From the NCBI GenBank assembly GCA_027186245.1, contig CP114495.1:15001-79000 (forward strand): a stretch of 64,000 nt of DNA. Reading direction: 5' to 3'. A model generated the notes under the pieces. It did not search any database. It saw nothing but the letters and a program-made list of their open reading frames with translations, and was not told where the DNA came from. This document shows, piece after piece, positions 23,754-35,400 of this stretch (position 1 is its first letter; every line of letters starts with the position of its first letter). The position numbers and the translations under genes were made by a program. This stretch comes from Coriaria nepalensis. Lineage: Eukaryota > Streptophyta > Magnoliopsida > Cucurbitales > Coriariaceae.

Positions 23754-25909
23754 TTCATCAAATTGAGCATGTTAAGTAACATTGATACGAGATGAAGCCA
23801 TATCGAGACAACAAAATGCTTTCTATGCAGTGATGTAACCAAGAAAGATGCATGGAATGCTTCTTGGTGAAAGCTTAGCAGGCATGCAGTCGTGAAGACG
23901 TGGAAAAACACAACAGAAAGGGTGAAATTTTGAGTATAATGGAGCCACACCATAGTGAACCTCAAAGGGAGAAATACCACTAAGAAGAGGTGTTGGTAGG
24001 CGATTAATAATATAAGCAGTGGAACTGAATCCATCAACCCAAAAATGAGATGGAGTTAGAGAGTGAAAAAGTAACGTGAGAGTTATTTTAGTAATGTGAC
24101 AATGCTTACGTTCGGCCTGACTATTTTGAGACGATGTGTAAGGACAAGATATTTGATGATGAATACCACGAGAACAAAGATAAGCCTAAAAATGGTTGCT
24201 AGTAAATTCAGCGGCCCCACCATCATTTTGAAAAACCTTTAGTTTGTTTGAGTGTTGTCATTTAACAAACATATGAAAATGAAGCACTATGTCATAAAAA
24301 TCATATTTATGTTTGATAGGGTATAACCAAGTGAAACGAGAGAAATCATCCAAAAATAAGATATAATATTGATAGACAAGTATAGATTTATTTAGTGTGG
24401 GACCCCAAATATCATAATGGATGAGATTTAAAATTGTAGTAGCTCAACGATCGTTAGATAAATATGGAAAATAGTAGCTCTTTGCAATTTGACATACATC
24501 ACATAATTTAGATATAGGAAAAAGAGATATAAAACTAATAAATCCATTTTTATTTAATAAAGAAATAACATAGTTATTAATATGACCAAGGTGAACCTGT
24601 CACAAATCAAATGATGCTTGCAAAACAGAACTACTAAGAGCATAAATAAAAGTCAAGTGACCCTTCTCAAGTACATAGAGAACACGCTGTCATTTACTTG
24701 TTACTACCACTTGTCTAGTTCTCCAATTCTAAATAGTAAAAACATCATTAACGAAGGTAACGCTTAGAGGAAAGTTGGATGTCAATTTGCTAATGGAGAG
24801 CAAATTTTTAGTGATGTGTGGAACCACAAGAACATCCAACAAGCGAACTTGCGAGAAAGGAGAGCACGGAGAGCACGACCCAACATAAGAAATGTAAAGA
24901 GAAGCACCATTAGCATAGTAACGGAATTCATACCATGATACGGTGTAGCGGACTCAAGAGTAGATGGATTTGAAGTCATATGAGTGAAAGCCTCGGTGTC
25001 AACATACCAGTCAGATTGATCATCACTAGAGAAGTTACAAATGGTGGCAAAGGCATCGACAAGATTAGCACTTTCATCAAGACAATCATAACGTTTACAG
25101 CAACGATCGGCTGTATGACCATCACCTTTGCAAATTTAGAATTTATAGTAGGAGGGACGACGACCACTACCTAAGTTAGATGAGGCTTGACTATGGCTAC
25201 AACGATTTTTTTCGAACCCTCTACCATGAGAAGAAGAAGAGCGGTTAGCAAAAAAAAGGCGGGAGAAGATTTAGGAGTACCTTCAATAGATTTCTGAAAA
25301 AGTGCAAAGCTTTCGGTTTTCGGAACGAGATCTTTGAATCTGGGAAGTAGAGAGAGAGCCATTTAAGCGGCGAAAAAACTAGAGAAGGTGGATCTCAATC
25401 CATGTATTAACCAATGAGATTTATCAGCTTCATCGATAGGACGACATATGGCAGCAAAATGGTCATAAGATGCTTTGAATGGGTGAGCATAATCTGCAAC
25501 TGATCGCCACACATTCTTCGTTAGTTGCAATTTTTCTTTGATACGGAGCTCCCGGTGCTTAGAACTGTGGCTGAAGTGGCCTCTAAAGCAAGCCAAACCG
25601 GGCAGGAAGTAGAACATCCAATAGTTTCAGCCATAACTTCCTCAGTCAAAAAAGATGACTAAGGAGATGTTGATCCGTGACTTTTCATTCTTAGAACTTT
25701 GGGTTTGGTTTAGGTGGTGTGCCATCAATAGTAGCCAACGGGGCCTACAATGTGCCGTCAATATAACCAAGTAGACCTTAGCATGAGAGGAGAGGCATGA
25801 GTTGATTTTTCCATAGAAGATAGTTAGACGAGGATAGTTTGATGGTGAACATATAAATCATGATATTGAGGAAGAGAAAAGAATCTGAGAAGAAGGAGAT
25901 GTCGGCCAT
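23754..25909 (-). pseudogene. Outer Copia gag, protease and integrase
   Basis: Gag begins at about 25909 (MADISFFSDS) and includes NYLLWKNQLMPLL and the segment at 25617-25363 with SYDHFAAICRPIDEADKSHWLIHGL. A knuckle resembling CKGDGHTADRC lies at about 25130-25090, and a protease-like reading WYVDTEAFTHMTS at about 25005-24965, with the active Ser-Gly changed. Integrase fragments at about 24400-24080 (FQNDGGAAEFTSN, SQNSQAERKH) lead to HFWVDGFSSTAYIINRLPTP. Many stops are present. The reading QFDED is cut at 23754 by the inner element and continues past it at 20357. Confidence 0.75.
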
Positions 25910-25953
25910 TGGGATTGAGAGAGGGATTTAATCTAGAAGAGTTCTGATAACAT

Positions 25954-26155
25954 TGAAAATATTTGATGAAGACCACCAGAAGAATTTGGTGGGTTTACTG
26001 TGATATGTATACTTGGCCGATACAATTGTGAGCAAACGAAACTGTACAACGTGAGCAATAAGGAAACTAATTACATGGAAAATATAATATAGGGATATAT
26101 ACAAATCCCTTAAATAAAGGAGAATAATTATGGGGATTTTTCTTTATTCTCAACA
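25954..26155 (-). repeat. Outer Copia 5' LTR
   Basis: 202 bases with TG...CA ends (minus strand TGTTGAGAAT...TTTTCA), homologous to 18097-18312. The exact ATTTC duplication follows at 26156-26160. Confidence 0.88.
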
Positions 26156-26160
26156 ATTTC

Positions 26161-27479
26161 CTTCCAAGGCGGCCATAATTCTGGTTCAAGTCAGCTTTCA
26201 TCACATATCTCTATCATGCAATATGCAGGCTTACTCAAAAATTTCCGTACCGTGTGAATCAGAGTCGGTAATATTTAATAAAAAAACAGACGATCGGAGA
26301 AACTCGAATGCGAAAAGCTAAGGTTTGTAGTACAAACGATCAACTAAACTTGACTGCAAAACGTTTAGGTTTATACCGACAGCGTTTAAATTTTGCATTT
26401 TCTGTTGAAGAGTTTTCCTGTGTATTTACACACTCACTGTTATTCTTAACCGATTGCAGATGTTTTATATGAGGTTTAAAACCGCCTGTAAGGGTAACCG
26501 CAAATAGAAAAAAGATGATTAGTAGCTTTGTGACTTTTTTTCCTATACAAGTTGTCCAAAGTAAAATCGAAGATCAGGCAGCATGGCGCATCTAGTGTAG
26601 TGGTATCATAGTACCCTCCCACGGTACCCGGATGCGCCCGAACTATTTTTTCTTGTTTCTAATGATTTGGATTTTTTTCGTGAATGGGAAGAATGAATGG
26701 AAATGGTAACCAAACATGCTACTTAAAAAAAAAAATTTAATAATAAAGATATAATATTTAATAAATCCCTAGTAAATTCTTTGTCCATATTCATGGAGAG
26801 AGAATTTTAGGATAAATTGTTTCTTCTGCTCTCAAGCAAACTGCTAAAGCAAGATGTCCGTATACATTACATACAGTTTGTCGGCCAATTATTTATAAGC
26901 ATATATGTAGTAGAAGAAGACAAGATATAATATATATTCTTAACAAATGCTAGAGAAAGGAAAGAAAAATAAAAGTTTCTAGCTAATAACAACTGATAAG
27001 ATATAATTAAGCAGGTAATTAGGTAGGCGGGGAACATATTCAAAGGAAAAGGCGAAGAACAAAGGCAGCTTAAATCTATGAGCTAATACAAGAATTGAAT
27101 GTCTATACAATAAGCGTAAGGCTAACTAAATATTCTTGCTGATGCACCTTTAGGCTTTATGGCTTTAGTTAGGTAGACAGAATTAGACAACTGCATACAA
27201 TCAAAATGCATGCCCCAAACACAAAGCAAGGCATCTGATCCTGGCTTGGCTTTCTTTAATTAAATTATTGTGAAGAACACATTTACATCAAGACTACTTA
27301 GTTATACTCGTTCATGTCAGCGGGCAAATGCATACTATTGGTAGCTAGCTAGTTCCACCTTCTTGCAATTGCATGCATGCATGCTTATGCATGGTGATTA
27401 CATACTAGATAGCTTGCAACATCAATTATATTTACTTAATTATTCATATATACTTTGCGCTTAGTTACGATTGATATAT
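26161..27479. other. Intergenic, upstream of the GH17 gene
   Basis: Apart from the tRNA-Gly remnant at 26586-26638, no gene is seen. The last few hundred bases before 27480 include GCATGCATGCATGC near 27371 and are the probable promoter of the glucanase gene. No specific box could be assigned with confidence. Confidence 0.4.
26586..26638 (+). pseudogene. tRNA-Gly (CCC) remnant lacking the T arm
   Basis: The sequence starts GCGCATCTAGTGTAGTGG and carries the anticodon arm GTACCCTCCCACGGTAC with loop anticodon CCC, as in plant tRNA-Gly. The acceptor halves GCGCATC (26586-26592) and GATGCGC (26631-26637) still pair perfectly. Between GGTAC and CCGGATGCGC the whole variable loop and most of the T arm (about 16 bases) are absent, so the T stem-loop and internal promoter box B are lost. 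The short CCCGG repeats that flank the T stem in intact genes could have caused a slippage deletion. It is followed by a T-rich run. Confidence 0.75.
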
Positions 27480-29215
27480 ATGGGAAATTCTTGTGTTTTA
27501 GTTGTTATTACAGCTGTAGTATTCTCGAGCACCTTCATCCTTGCACCTGCAGGTACGTCCTACGTACTGCCACTGCATATATATATATATATATCATTCA
27601 TCAGATTTATATAGTCATCTATGTATTAATTATGATCTCCTCTGACTAACTGGTGGATGCTTCGATCCATGATCAGGAGCCGCAGAATTAAAAGGAAATA
27701 GTATTGGAGTGAACTATGGGACAGTTGGTGACAATCTGCTTCCACCATCACAAGTAGCCAACTTCTTGGTGGAGTCGACCCTCATCAACCGCGTTAGACT
27801 CTTTGACGCCAACCCCAACATCTTACGAGCCTTTGCTCATTCCGGCATTTCCCTCTCTCTCACTGTTCCCAACGACCAAATCCCCCTCCTCTCCAAATCT
27901 CCTAACTACGCTCACCGCTGGCTCCTCACCAACGTTCTTCCCTTTCTCCCTTCAACTAAAATCGTCAGAATCTTAGTGGGCAATGAAGTCCTTTCCACCG
28001 CTAACAAATTGCTCATCGCCAACCTGGTCCCTGCCATGGTGTACCTCCACGCAGCACTTGTCCGAGCCTCATTGGACGCTCACATACAGGTGTCCACCCC
28101 ACATTCTCTTGGCATCTTGTCCACCTCATCCCCGCCGTCCACCGGCAAGTTCAGGCAAGGCTATGACACCCACGTTCTCAAACCATTGCTCAGCTTCTTA
28201 AGGGCCACCCGTTCACCTTTCTTGGTCAACCCCTATCCTTTCTTTGGTTGCTCCCCTCAAACTCTCGATTACGCCCTCTTTCGCCCCAACTTCGGTGTCT
28301 TTGATCCATTCACTCAGCGTACCTATACCAACATGCTGGATGCACAGCTGGATGCTGTCTTCTCGGCCATGAAGCTTTTGGGTTTTGCTGACGTCGACAT
28401 TGTCATAGCCGAAACGGGCTGGCCATCCCAGGGCGATCCAGCCCAGCTCGGTGTTGACCCAATCAGTGCCGCTGACTACAACCGAAATCTCATGAAGCAT
28501 GTCAATTCTGGTGTGGGCACTCCCCTCATGCCCAACCGCACCTTTGAAACCTACATTTTTGCTCTCTTCAACGAGAATCTGAAGCCCGGTCCAGCTTGTG
28601 AGAGGAACTTTGGGCTTTTTCGCCCCGATTTTACTCCCGTTTACGACGTCGGTATTCTACGGCCCACGGTAGAAGCCGCTACAACCCAAATCCATCCTAA
28701 AATTCTTTTCATAGTCAGTAATATTATATGTAGCCTAGCCTCATTGGTTTCTGGACTTAATTGGGTCTGACAGGCTAAGTCGTCCATACTGCCGAGTGGG
28801 CCGAGCTCGAGCGATAGCCCATCACGTGCGCCAACAACTAGCCCATCGGGTACTGGAGAATGGTGTCTTCCCAAAACAGGGGCAGCAACAGAGGCATTGC
28901 AGAGAAACATCGATTACGTTTGTGGAATGGGCATGGACTGCGGGCCCATTCAAGAAAACGGTGCGTGCTTTCTTCCCAACACGGTTCGAGCCCATGCTGC
29001 GTATGCCATGAACGTCTACTTCCAAGGAACGGGGAAGAATCACGATGATTGTGATTTCGAACAAACAGGAGTTGTGACTATTCTGGATCCGAGTACGTCT
29101 CTTATTTTTTAAACATAGTGAGGATATGAAAATCTTGTTTTTGGTAGTTCCTTTGTTTTGATCTCGATTACGTTTCTCTTTTCTTTTTCCAGGTTATGGA
29201 AGGTGCAAATATTAA
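27480..29215 (+). CDS. Glucan endo-1,3-beta-glucosidase, GH17 with X8 domain
   Basis: Four exons (27480-27552, 27677-28668, 28774-29092, 29193-29215) join in frame to 468 residues. Residues 1-24 form a signal peptide (VLVVITAVVFSSTFILAPA). GH17 follows from about Ile34-Gly35 (IGVNYGTVGDNL). The acid/base is Glu128 in RILVGNEVL and the nucleophile Glu270 in IAETGWPS; both are present. A Ser/Pro-rich linker (about 356-384) leads to an X8/CBM43 domain (385-468) with its usual six Cys. The enzyme hydrolyses or binds callose in the wall or apoplast. Exon 2 runs open to TGA at 28768-28770, so skipping intron 2 removal would give a protein without X8. The donor is either ACG|GTAGAA (28669) or, 45 bases later, ATA|GTCAGT; both keep frame. 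The preferred one gives RPT-AKSS as in relatives. Confidence 0.9.
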
Positions 29216-30300
29216 CCATCTTAAAGGTGGTTTAAACTGTTGCAGTACTCACTCATGCAGGAGGGCAAGAAGTTTGATATGAAATCTGGTTAATGCTCTT
29301 TATGCATAGTACTTACGTTTAAGAAATATAGAGAGGTAGAAATTATGTAAAATTGCTGCTTTCTATTGTAACGTAAATGTAATTTATCAGCAACTATGAC
29401 ATCATGATATATATAGTGATAATTGCATTGCGCTATTCGTTGCTCATTTTCATCATCATCATCATCCGATCTTTATTTATATAACCAGCAATACAAGTAC
29501 ATGAAGAATCATACATGCATTAATGCATACATTTTATTTTACACCATCTACTGCAGAATGACACTTTATAGCTAGCCCACAGTTTGTGCTTTCAATGTAA
29601 ATCCAAGGTTTTAGCGACAACCTTTGCCAAAAAGGATGTTTGATTAAGAGAAATATTATTTGATGAAAATTCTACAGACACCTTAATGATGACTAGCTTT
29701 AATCTCTCTTGTTTGGATGTGTCATTAAAAAATAGAATTAGTGTCGGGAGTTGAGTGTTGTCTTTTTGGTAGTGCTACCCATTAGTGCCTCAACCAAAAT
29801 TGAGCCCCTCGAAATGGCCTTTCTGTTTGATCACATCACTACCCCACTTCCATGTTTGTCTCCTCATATCTATTTGACTTTTGAATTTCTTTGATGAAAG
29901 CCGAGACATGAGGATATGAATGGCATCAGTCACGAAAGGTGATAATTAAACAGCCCAAAAGGCAGACTTGAAGTGGCTAGAGTTTGAGCCATGCAATCAA
30001 TTGTTTATTGGGCGATGGATGCAATTGCTTGTTTTATTTAGCCAAACAGAAACAGTGCAGTTGACTTCATTGTTGTGGGCTAAAGTTAATGCATTTCATC
30101 ATCATTTGCTTTCTGCTGCTGCTGCTATTGGGTGGAGAGCACCATGACTATGACTAATAGAGACACAACCTCTTGTGTGTATATATATACATATACCTAT
30201 ATCATGCCTCATTTCCGCATCACCCATTGAGATTATTATCAAGGACAGAAAATAAAATATATACACCATAGCTTAATTTGATCCTTATCAGAAGAAGAAA
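29216..30300. other. Intergenic between GH17 gene and PSY-like gene
   Basis: This comprises the 3' UTR side of the glucanase gene, then AT-rich spacer with (GCT)n at about 30112-30125 and a TATA-rich stretch at about 30180-30205. The latter could serve as the core promoter of the peptide gene that starts at 30301. No further gene is seen. Confidence 0.4.
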
Positions 30301-30818
30301 ATGATTAATCGATCGCCCAATGCTCTTAAACTCAAAACCTTTCTTCTACTTCTCATCATATTCCTTGTTACTTCATCTTCAGGTTAGCAGCTTTATATAT
30401 AGAAAATATTGCTGAAAAAAAAAAAAAAGAACAATGTCAGCTAACACATATATTGAATTAGCTTACTAAATGACTCGCCCTTTTTCATGATTTGCAGGGC
30501 AGCTTGAAGGCCTCACAGATGAAATCCAACCCGGTTACTTGCTTCGTAAGGTATAATAATGTAGAAAATCAAAACTTAAGTTTCGCTTCTTTGTTTTTTC
30601 ATTAATCCACGCTAGTTTTGATATGTGTGTGTGTGTATATATATAGGTCTTTCTATAATTTTCTTCTTATGGGCCCAAGATTTTTTCGTTTTGTGAAGGA
30701 CGGCATCCACATGCTTATGAGGAAGCTAATGATGGTTGAAGTGCAGGATTATGACGAAGCCGGGCCTAATATAAAGCACGATCCTCCTAAGAAGAAACCT
30801 AGCAATGGCAAGCCTTAA
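30301..30818 (+). CDS. PSY-type sulfated peptide precursor
   Basis: Three exons (30301-30382, 30498-30550, 30699-30818) join in phase to an 84-residue secreted precursor. Residues 1 to about 27 form a signal peptide (FLLLLIIFLVTSSSG). A short variable part follows, then a basic stretch MLMRKLMM, then DYDEAGPNIKHDPP. This matches the DYxxxxxNxKHDP pattern of plant PSY peptides (PSY1 family). In that family the Tyr after Asp is sulfated by TPST and the peptide acts through PSY receptor kinases to balance growth and stress. Gly/Asn/Lys/Pro residues close the chain. The exon 3 acceptor (GTGAAG|GACGGC) has a long T-rich tract and preserves phase. Other acceptor choices would change only residues before the basic stretch. 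Small, split genes like this are easily missed in annotation. Confidence 0.75.
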
Positions 30819-31684
30819 TTAAGACCACCACAACACTCTATTACAAGGTTTTGATCGATTGTGTATGAGAATGTATTAAAATTCATTATTCAGCACTCTA
30901 ATGAGGTTCTTTAGTAAGAGCTAAAGTCTTACATTTATTATGTATTGTTGTTTTATAAGTATCTGTAGATCAGAATTAATTATTCATCTCTATTATATAT
31001 TAAAGTAAGAATAAAACCAGATTTCTGCTTCTCATCATATCGGCTACGAGTATTCCATTGTACCGTACAGAACTATAACCGAATTGGTAGCTGCTTTAAT
31101 AAATTAGTGTCTGTCCTCTTCACAAGCACCATCTATATATGCAAGGATGGTGCACAGATTATACCACATTTTGTCAAGATCTACCTTCGTCTCGAGCTTT
31201 CCATTCCCTTATTCCCATGCAGGCTGGGGAAGCAATAAAACAATGGTTACTCATTTCACTTTATTTCTACTTGACTTGAGGAAACAAACAAATCGCAGTT
31301 CCATTATTCTTCGCTCACTGCTTCCTTTCCTTTTACACTCATAATATCACACCCTAATGCTCCAATCAACTAATATTGCCCACTCATGCCTATGCCTACA
31401 AGTAGTTATGATCGTAACTAGTGCAGGCATTATTATAATGCAGAGAAGGAGAAAATTTGATACAAGCATCTTGGCCGCTTAATGCCACCCAACACTTCGA
31501 CAACATCTTTTAATTGCAATGAAAATGTTGTTGATCGTCAAAGGCAAAAGGAGTAGGAAGTGAAAATAACTCCTCGCAGCTGTTGCCAACTTATTGTGTG
31601 GCCAAAACAATGATTTCCTTTCTCTTTTGTGCAGACTAAAACACTACCTTCTTCTCATCACTCAATACTTACTAGTACTTGATT
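30819..31684. other. Intergenic, 3' of the PSY-like gene
   Basis: No supported gene is present. A 65-codon frame at 31147-31344 has no recognisable motif. The region ends at the Gypsy LTR; the 5-mer AAAAG at 31685-31689 would be one copy of its target duplication, but the far end is lost. Confidence 0.4.
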
Positions 31685-31689
31685 AAAAG

Positions 31690-33880
31690 TGTCACGACCC
31701 AAACCTCTCGTGACCGGCACGTGATCCTTTATATAACTCTCCTGGCCACGTAAGCCTTTGAGTATAACCCTGTAAACTTAGCAATATATATATACATACG
31801 TATATTACTAAGATCATTGTATAATATGAAAACTCATTTCATTAATTACTAAGATCACTATACATGTTGAGTATGGTCGACGGAGCGACCTACTAGTCCA
31901 CGTGAACCCTATTTACATTTCAAAAGTGAACTACAAAAGAATCAAAAGAAAACTCCTAACAACCTGAAAGGAGTAATCGACAAAGGAAGTGTCAACTCCC
32001 GTCAGAGTATCCCGGATGCCCAACTAAGAACAATCTATTATCTGGAGAAAGGAAAAATTTAACAAAAAGAGAGTGTGAGCTAAAACTCAGTGAATAAATA
32101 TTACATAGTTATATTTTTGGGATAAGATTTCTGTAAACATGCACAATTAGAAAATAAATCATTAGCAAAGTTCCAATATAATATACTAATTTCACACTAA
32201 AGAAACTCATTTAGCTAAATTAATCGTTATACTCTTATCATTTCTCAACACCTATGTCAAACATATCAACTGCGTGATACCATAATTCGACAACCTAACA
32301 CAATTAAAACATCACAATGTAACCACGTAAGGGTTCACATCATCACACACAAGTCGTCAGTTATATATTATCCTGCCATATACGGCTATAATACTAGTAT
32401 ATCCGTGTTAACTCCGCACACGTCATACATATATATATATATCTAACATATCAAGGTGCACCAAGGCTATCATTACTGCTGATAGCTACAGCTATCCTGA
32501 CTACATGACAATCAATCAGACAATATGCAATCGTATCGCAATCAAATTCATATGCACAATTGCACCCATTAATCATACAATTCCTTTATGATCATAATAC
32601 TTAAGACAACTATGTCTTCACAAAGAGTTCATGTACATATCATGAAACGTGAATATACTTTAATTTCAATATGAACTTAATTTCCTATATACTTGTCCCG
32701 ACTAATGCATGCCCTTTTTTTTTTGGTTCAAATAACCATTTAAAACCAAGTTTTTCATAAAACCACTAAGATGACGAACCATTAATTTCAATCACTTATA
32801 TCCAATAAGCAAATCATAAACTACCATATCCAATCAATTAATTCCCATGAAACAATTTATCTTGCATGAAGGATTTAAAATACTTTATGTAACCATATAA
32901 CATTTACTCACAGTGGGTTCCGTCAAAATTATAAAAGAAAGCGATTCAACCAGCCTCCAGCGAAGGGGCTCTCGATGAACCTATTTCCGAAACACAAAGA
33001 ATTTATAATTATAGCTACGATTGTAAATAATTATAGGACTAAATAAGAAATTTAGATCAACCTCATTCAATGTCACAATACTAGTTAGCCGGTATTAAAG
33101 CTAACTTAACTTAATCAATCCATCATATTTATAACTTCAATACTATAATTCCAATAAAATCGCCTGCTAACTTTGTAGTTAATTCCGGTAATAGTTTGAC
33201 CAATCCTGACATAATTCTTCATAAGCCCTAATTATCCCAATTTGATTTTTATTTTATGAACTAATATTCTACTAATCTAACATTACTTCAACTTTACTAT
33301 GATCGCTTTCATTTACCAGCAACCCATATACAAAAACATCTCTTTCTTCATTTCCCATTCTACCATAATTGTTACAATTTAACTCATATCCTAATAATTC
33401 CTTCACAAACCCTTATTTTTCTCAAATCAATTTAACAAATTAACACCTATTATTAAACTAACAGATTCAAACCTTTAAGATATCAGGAGCAAATTTCGTT
33501 TAGCTAAGAAGATGGATTTCGGGAATTTAGGGACTAGGGTTCTTACCTTCAACCTCTAGAACCGGAGGAAATTTGACTAATCTCTAAAATTCAGAGAAGA
33601 ATCGAACTCAACCCATGTAAGATTTCAAGAAAATGCTATGAATTTGAAGTTTCTGGCCATGAATTTAGAGAGAGAGAGCGAGAGAGATGGTGAGAGGAGA
33701 GGGAGGGTGAGAGCAAATCTTTTTTTTTTCTTTTCCTTCACTGGTTCTTATCGTAGGAGCAGAGAAACAAAAGGGTTTCAGTTTCAAGATTTATAATTTG
33801 ACCCCCTAAACTTATTATTATTATTATTTAAACTTTTGACTTTTCAACTTTTGACTTTTTTTTTTGACTGGGTTCTCACA
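31690..33880 (-). repeat. Gypsy 3' LTR, full length
   Basis: 2191 bases with TG...CA ends (on the minus strand TGTGAGAACC...GGGTCGTGACA). It contains a GA microsatellite at about 33668-33692. The first roughly 570 bases on the + strand match 38606-39174 closely with point differences. Confidence 0.88.
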
Positions 33881-33896
33881 TTCTCCCCCCCTTAAG
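33881..33896 (-). other. Gypsy polypurine tract
   Basis: The minus strand reads CTTAAGGGGGGGAGAA directly before the 3' LTR, the expected position and composition for the plus-strand DNA primer. Confidence 0.8.
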
Positions 33897-33917
33897 AAAA
33901 ATTCGGTCTCCGAATTA

Positions 33918-35368
33918 CTAACCTATAGCATTGAAGAGATGAGGATGTTTATTTTTCATCTCATCTTCAAGTTCCCAGGTTGCTTCATCCCTTGTATGAT
34001 TTGCCCACACAACCTTAACTAACCTCACCTCCTTAGAACGGAGCTCCTTAGAACGAAGCTTCTTTACTTGTCGGTCTATAATGTATATCGGCTGCTCGAC
34101 ATAGGATAAATTTGGTTCGAGTTGAACTGGCTCTGTTTGTAAGACATGGGACGAATCTGGCATATATTTTCGAAGCATTGATACATGGAAAACTGGGTGT
34201 ATACTCGACATATCTGATAGAAGTGCTAAACGATAAGCCACCACTCCAATCCGATCAAGGACTTCAAAAGGGCCGATATACCTAGGGCTTAACTTCCCTC
34301 TGTTGCCAGATCTCATAACTCCCTTAAAAGGAGAAACCCGTAAGAAAACATAATCACCAATATCGAATTCTAACTCTCTTCGCCTATGATTAACATAAGC
34401 TCTTTGCCTACTTTTTGCCGCCAAAATTCTTTCTCGAATTAATTGGACCTTATCAATTGCATCTTGAATGAGATCCGGTCCTAGGAGTTGTTTTTCACCC
34501 ACTTCAAACCAACCGATAGGAGATCTACAACGACGACCATATAATGCCTCAAACGGGGCCATTTGGATACTAGCTTGATAGCTATTATTGTAGGCAAATT
34601 CTACTAAAGGCAAAGATTGATACCAACTACCTCCAAAATCAATAATTGATGCTCGAATCATGTCTTCAAATGTATTAATTGTTCTTTCTGATTATCTATT
34701 GGTTTGCGGATGAAAAGCGGTACTTAGATCCAGACGAGTACCCAAGGATTTTTGGAACGCTCTCCAAAACTGAGATGTAAATTGTGGCCCTCTATCTGAA
34801 ACAATAGAAACTGGTATCCCGTGTAGGCTAACAACTTTATCCAGATAGAGCTTTGCATATTGTGCAACTGTGTAGGTAGTCTTCACCGGAAGGAAATGAG
34901 CACACTTAGTCATTTTATCCATAATCACCCATATAGAATTATACCCCTTGCTGGTACGAGGTAACCCCGTTACAAAATCCATTGTGATGTGTTCCATTTC
35001 CATTCTGGCACTTGGAGGCTTTGGTGCATTCCCGCTGGTTTCTGATGTTCTGCCTTGACCTATTGACAAGTCAAACACCTAGAAACAAAGTCAGCAACAT
35101 CTTTCTTCATACCTTCCCACCAATAGATTTCTCTTAGGTCATGATACATCTTCGTTGACCCTAGATGAATGGAGTAAGCAGCAAATTGGGCTTCTTCTAG
35201 GATTTCCCTTCTAAGGCCATCCATATTAGGAACACAAATACAATGACCTAAACGGAGAATCCCATTCTCCCCTATTACGAAACTTGAAGTCGCTTCCCTT
35301 CGATCTTCTCTAATCATCCCACGTAACTTTTCATCTTTTAATTGAGCTTCTCGAATACGGTCTAACAA
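33918..35368 (-). pseudogene. Gypsy integrase with chromodomain-like tail
   Basis: On the minus strand the zinc-binding H2C2 region (HLGSTKMYHDLREIYWWEG, then CLTCQ) lies at 35368-35060. The catalytic core is at 35078-34692 (MDFVTGLPRT with the first Asp, SDRGPQFTSQFW with the second, and AFHPQTN). A stop at about 34690 precedes the SE of the Glu motif. The C-terminal part at 34661-33918 ends with PVFHVSMLRKYMPD, then IIDRQVKKLRSKE and VKVVWANHTRDEATWELEDE, a chromodomain-like module. LRSKE is tandemly duplicated (near 34035-34065), an in-frame 15-base duplication. Chromodomains steer integration to particular chromatin in this clade. Confidence 0.85.
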
Positions 35369-35400
35369 GGTTGGACGTATCCGAATATAAGCTAAAAAGG

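Larger units (their letters stand above)
18097..26155 (-). mobile_element. Outer Copia retrotransposon, itself invaded
   Basis: This is an LTR element on the minus strand bounded by LTRs of about 200-216 bases (18097-18312 and 25954-26155) and an exact 5-base target duplication ATTTC. A degenerate initiator-Met primer-binding site (TGTTATCAGAAC) lies just inside the right LTR at about 25953-25942. In minus-strand order the internal part carries gag, protease, integrase, then a second Copia inserted at 20363-23748, then linker, reverse transcriptase, RNase H and polypurine tract. All domains carry stops or frameshifts, so it is inactive. Without the insert it would be about 4.7 kb, a normal Copia size. 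Confidence 0.9.

Noticed and set aside
27709..28770. 353-residue single-exon glucanase with no X8 domain
   Set aside because: The true start with signal peptide lies in an upstream exon, and splicing joins the X8 exons in frame. The single-exon reading starts at GTG inside the GH17 domain.
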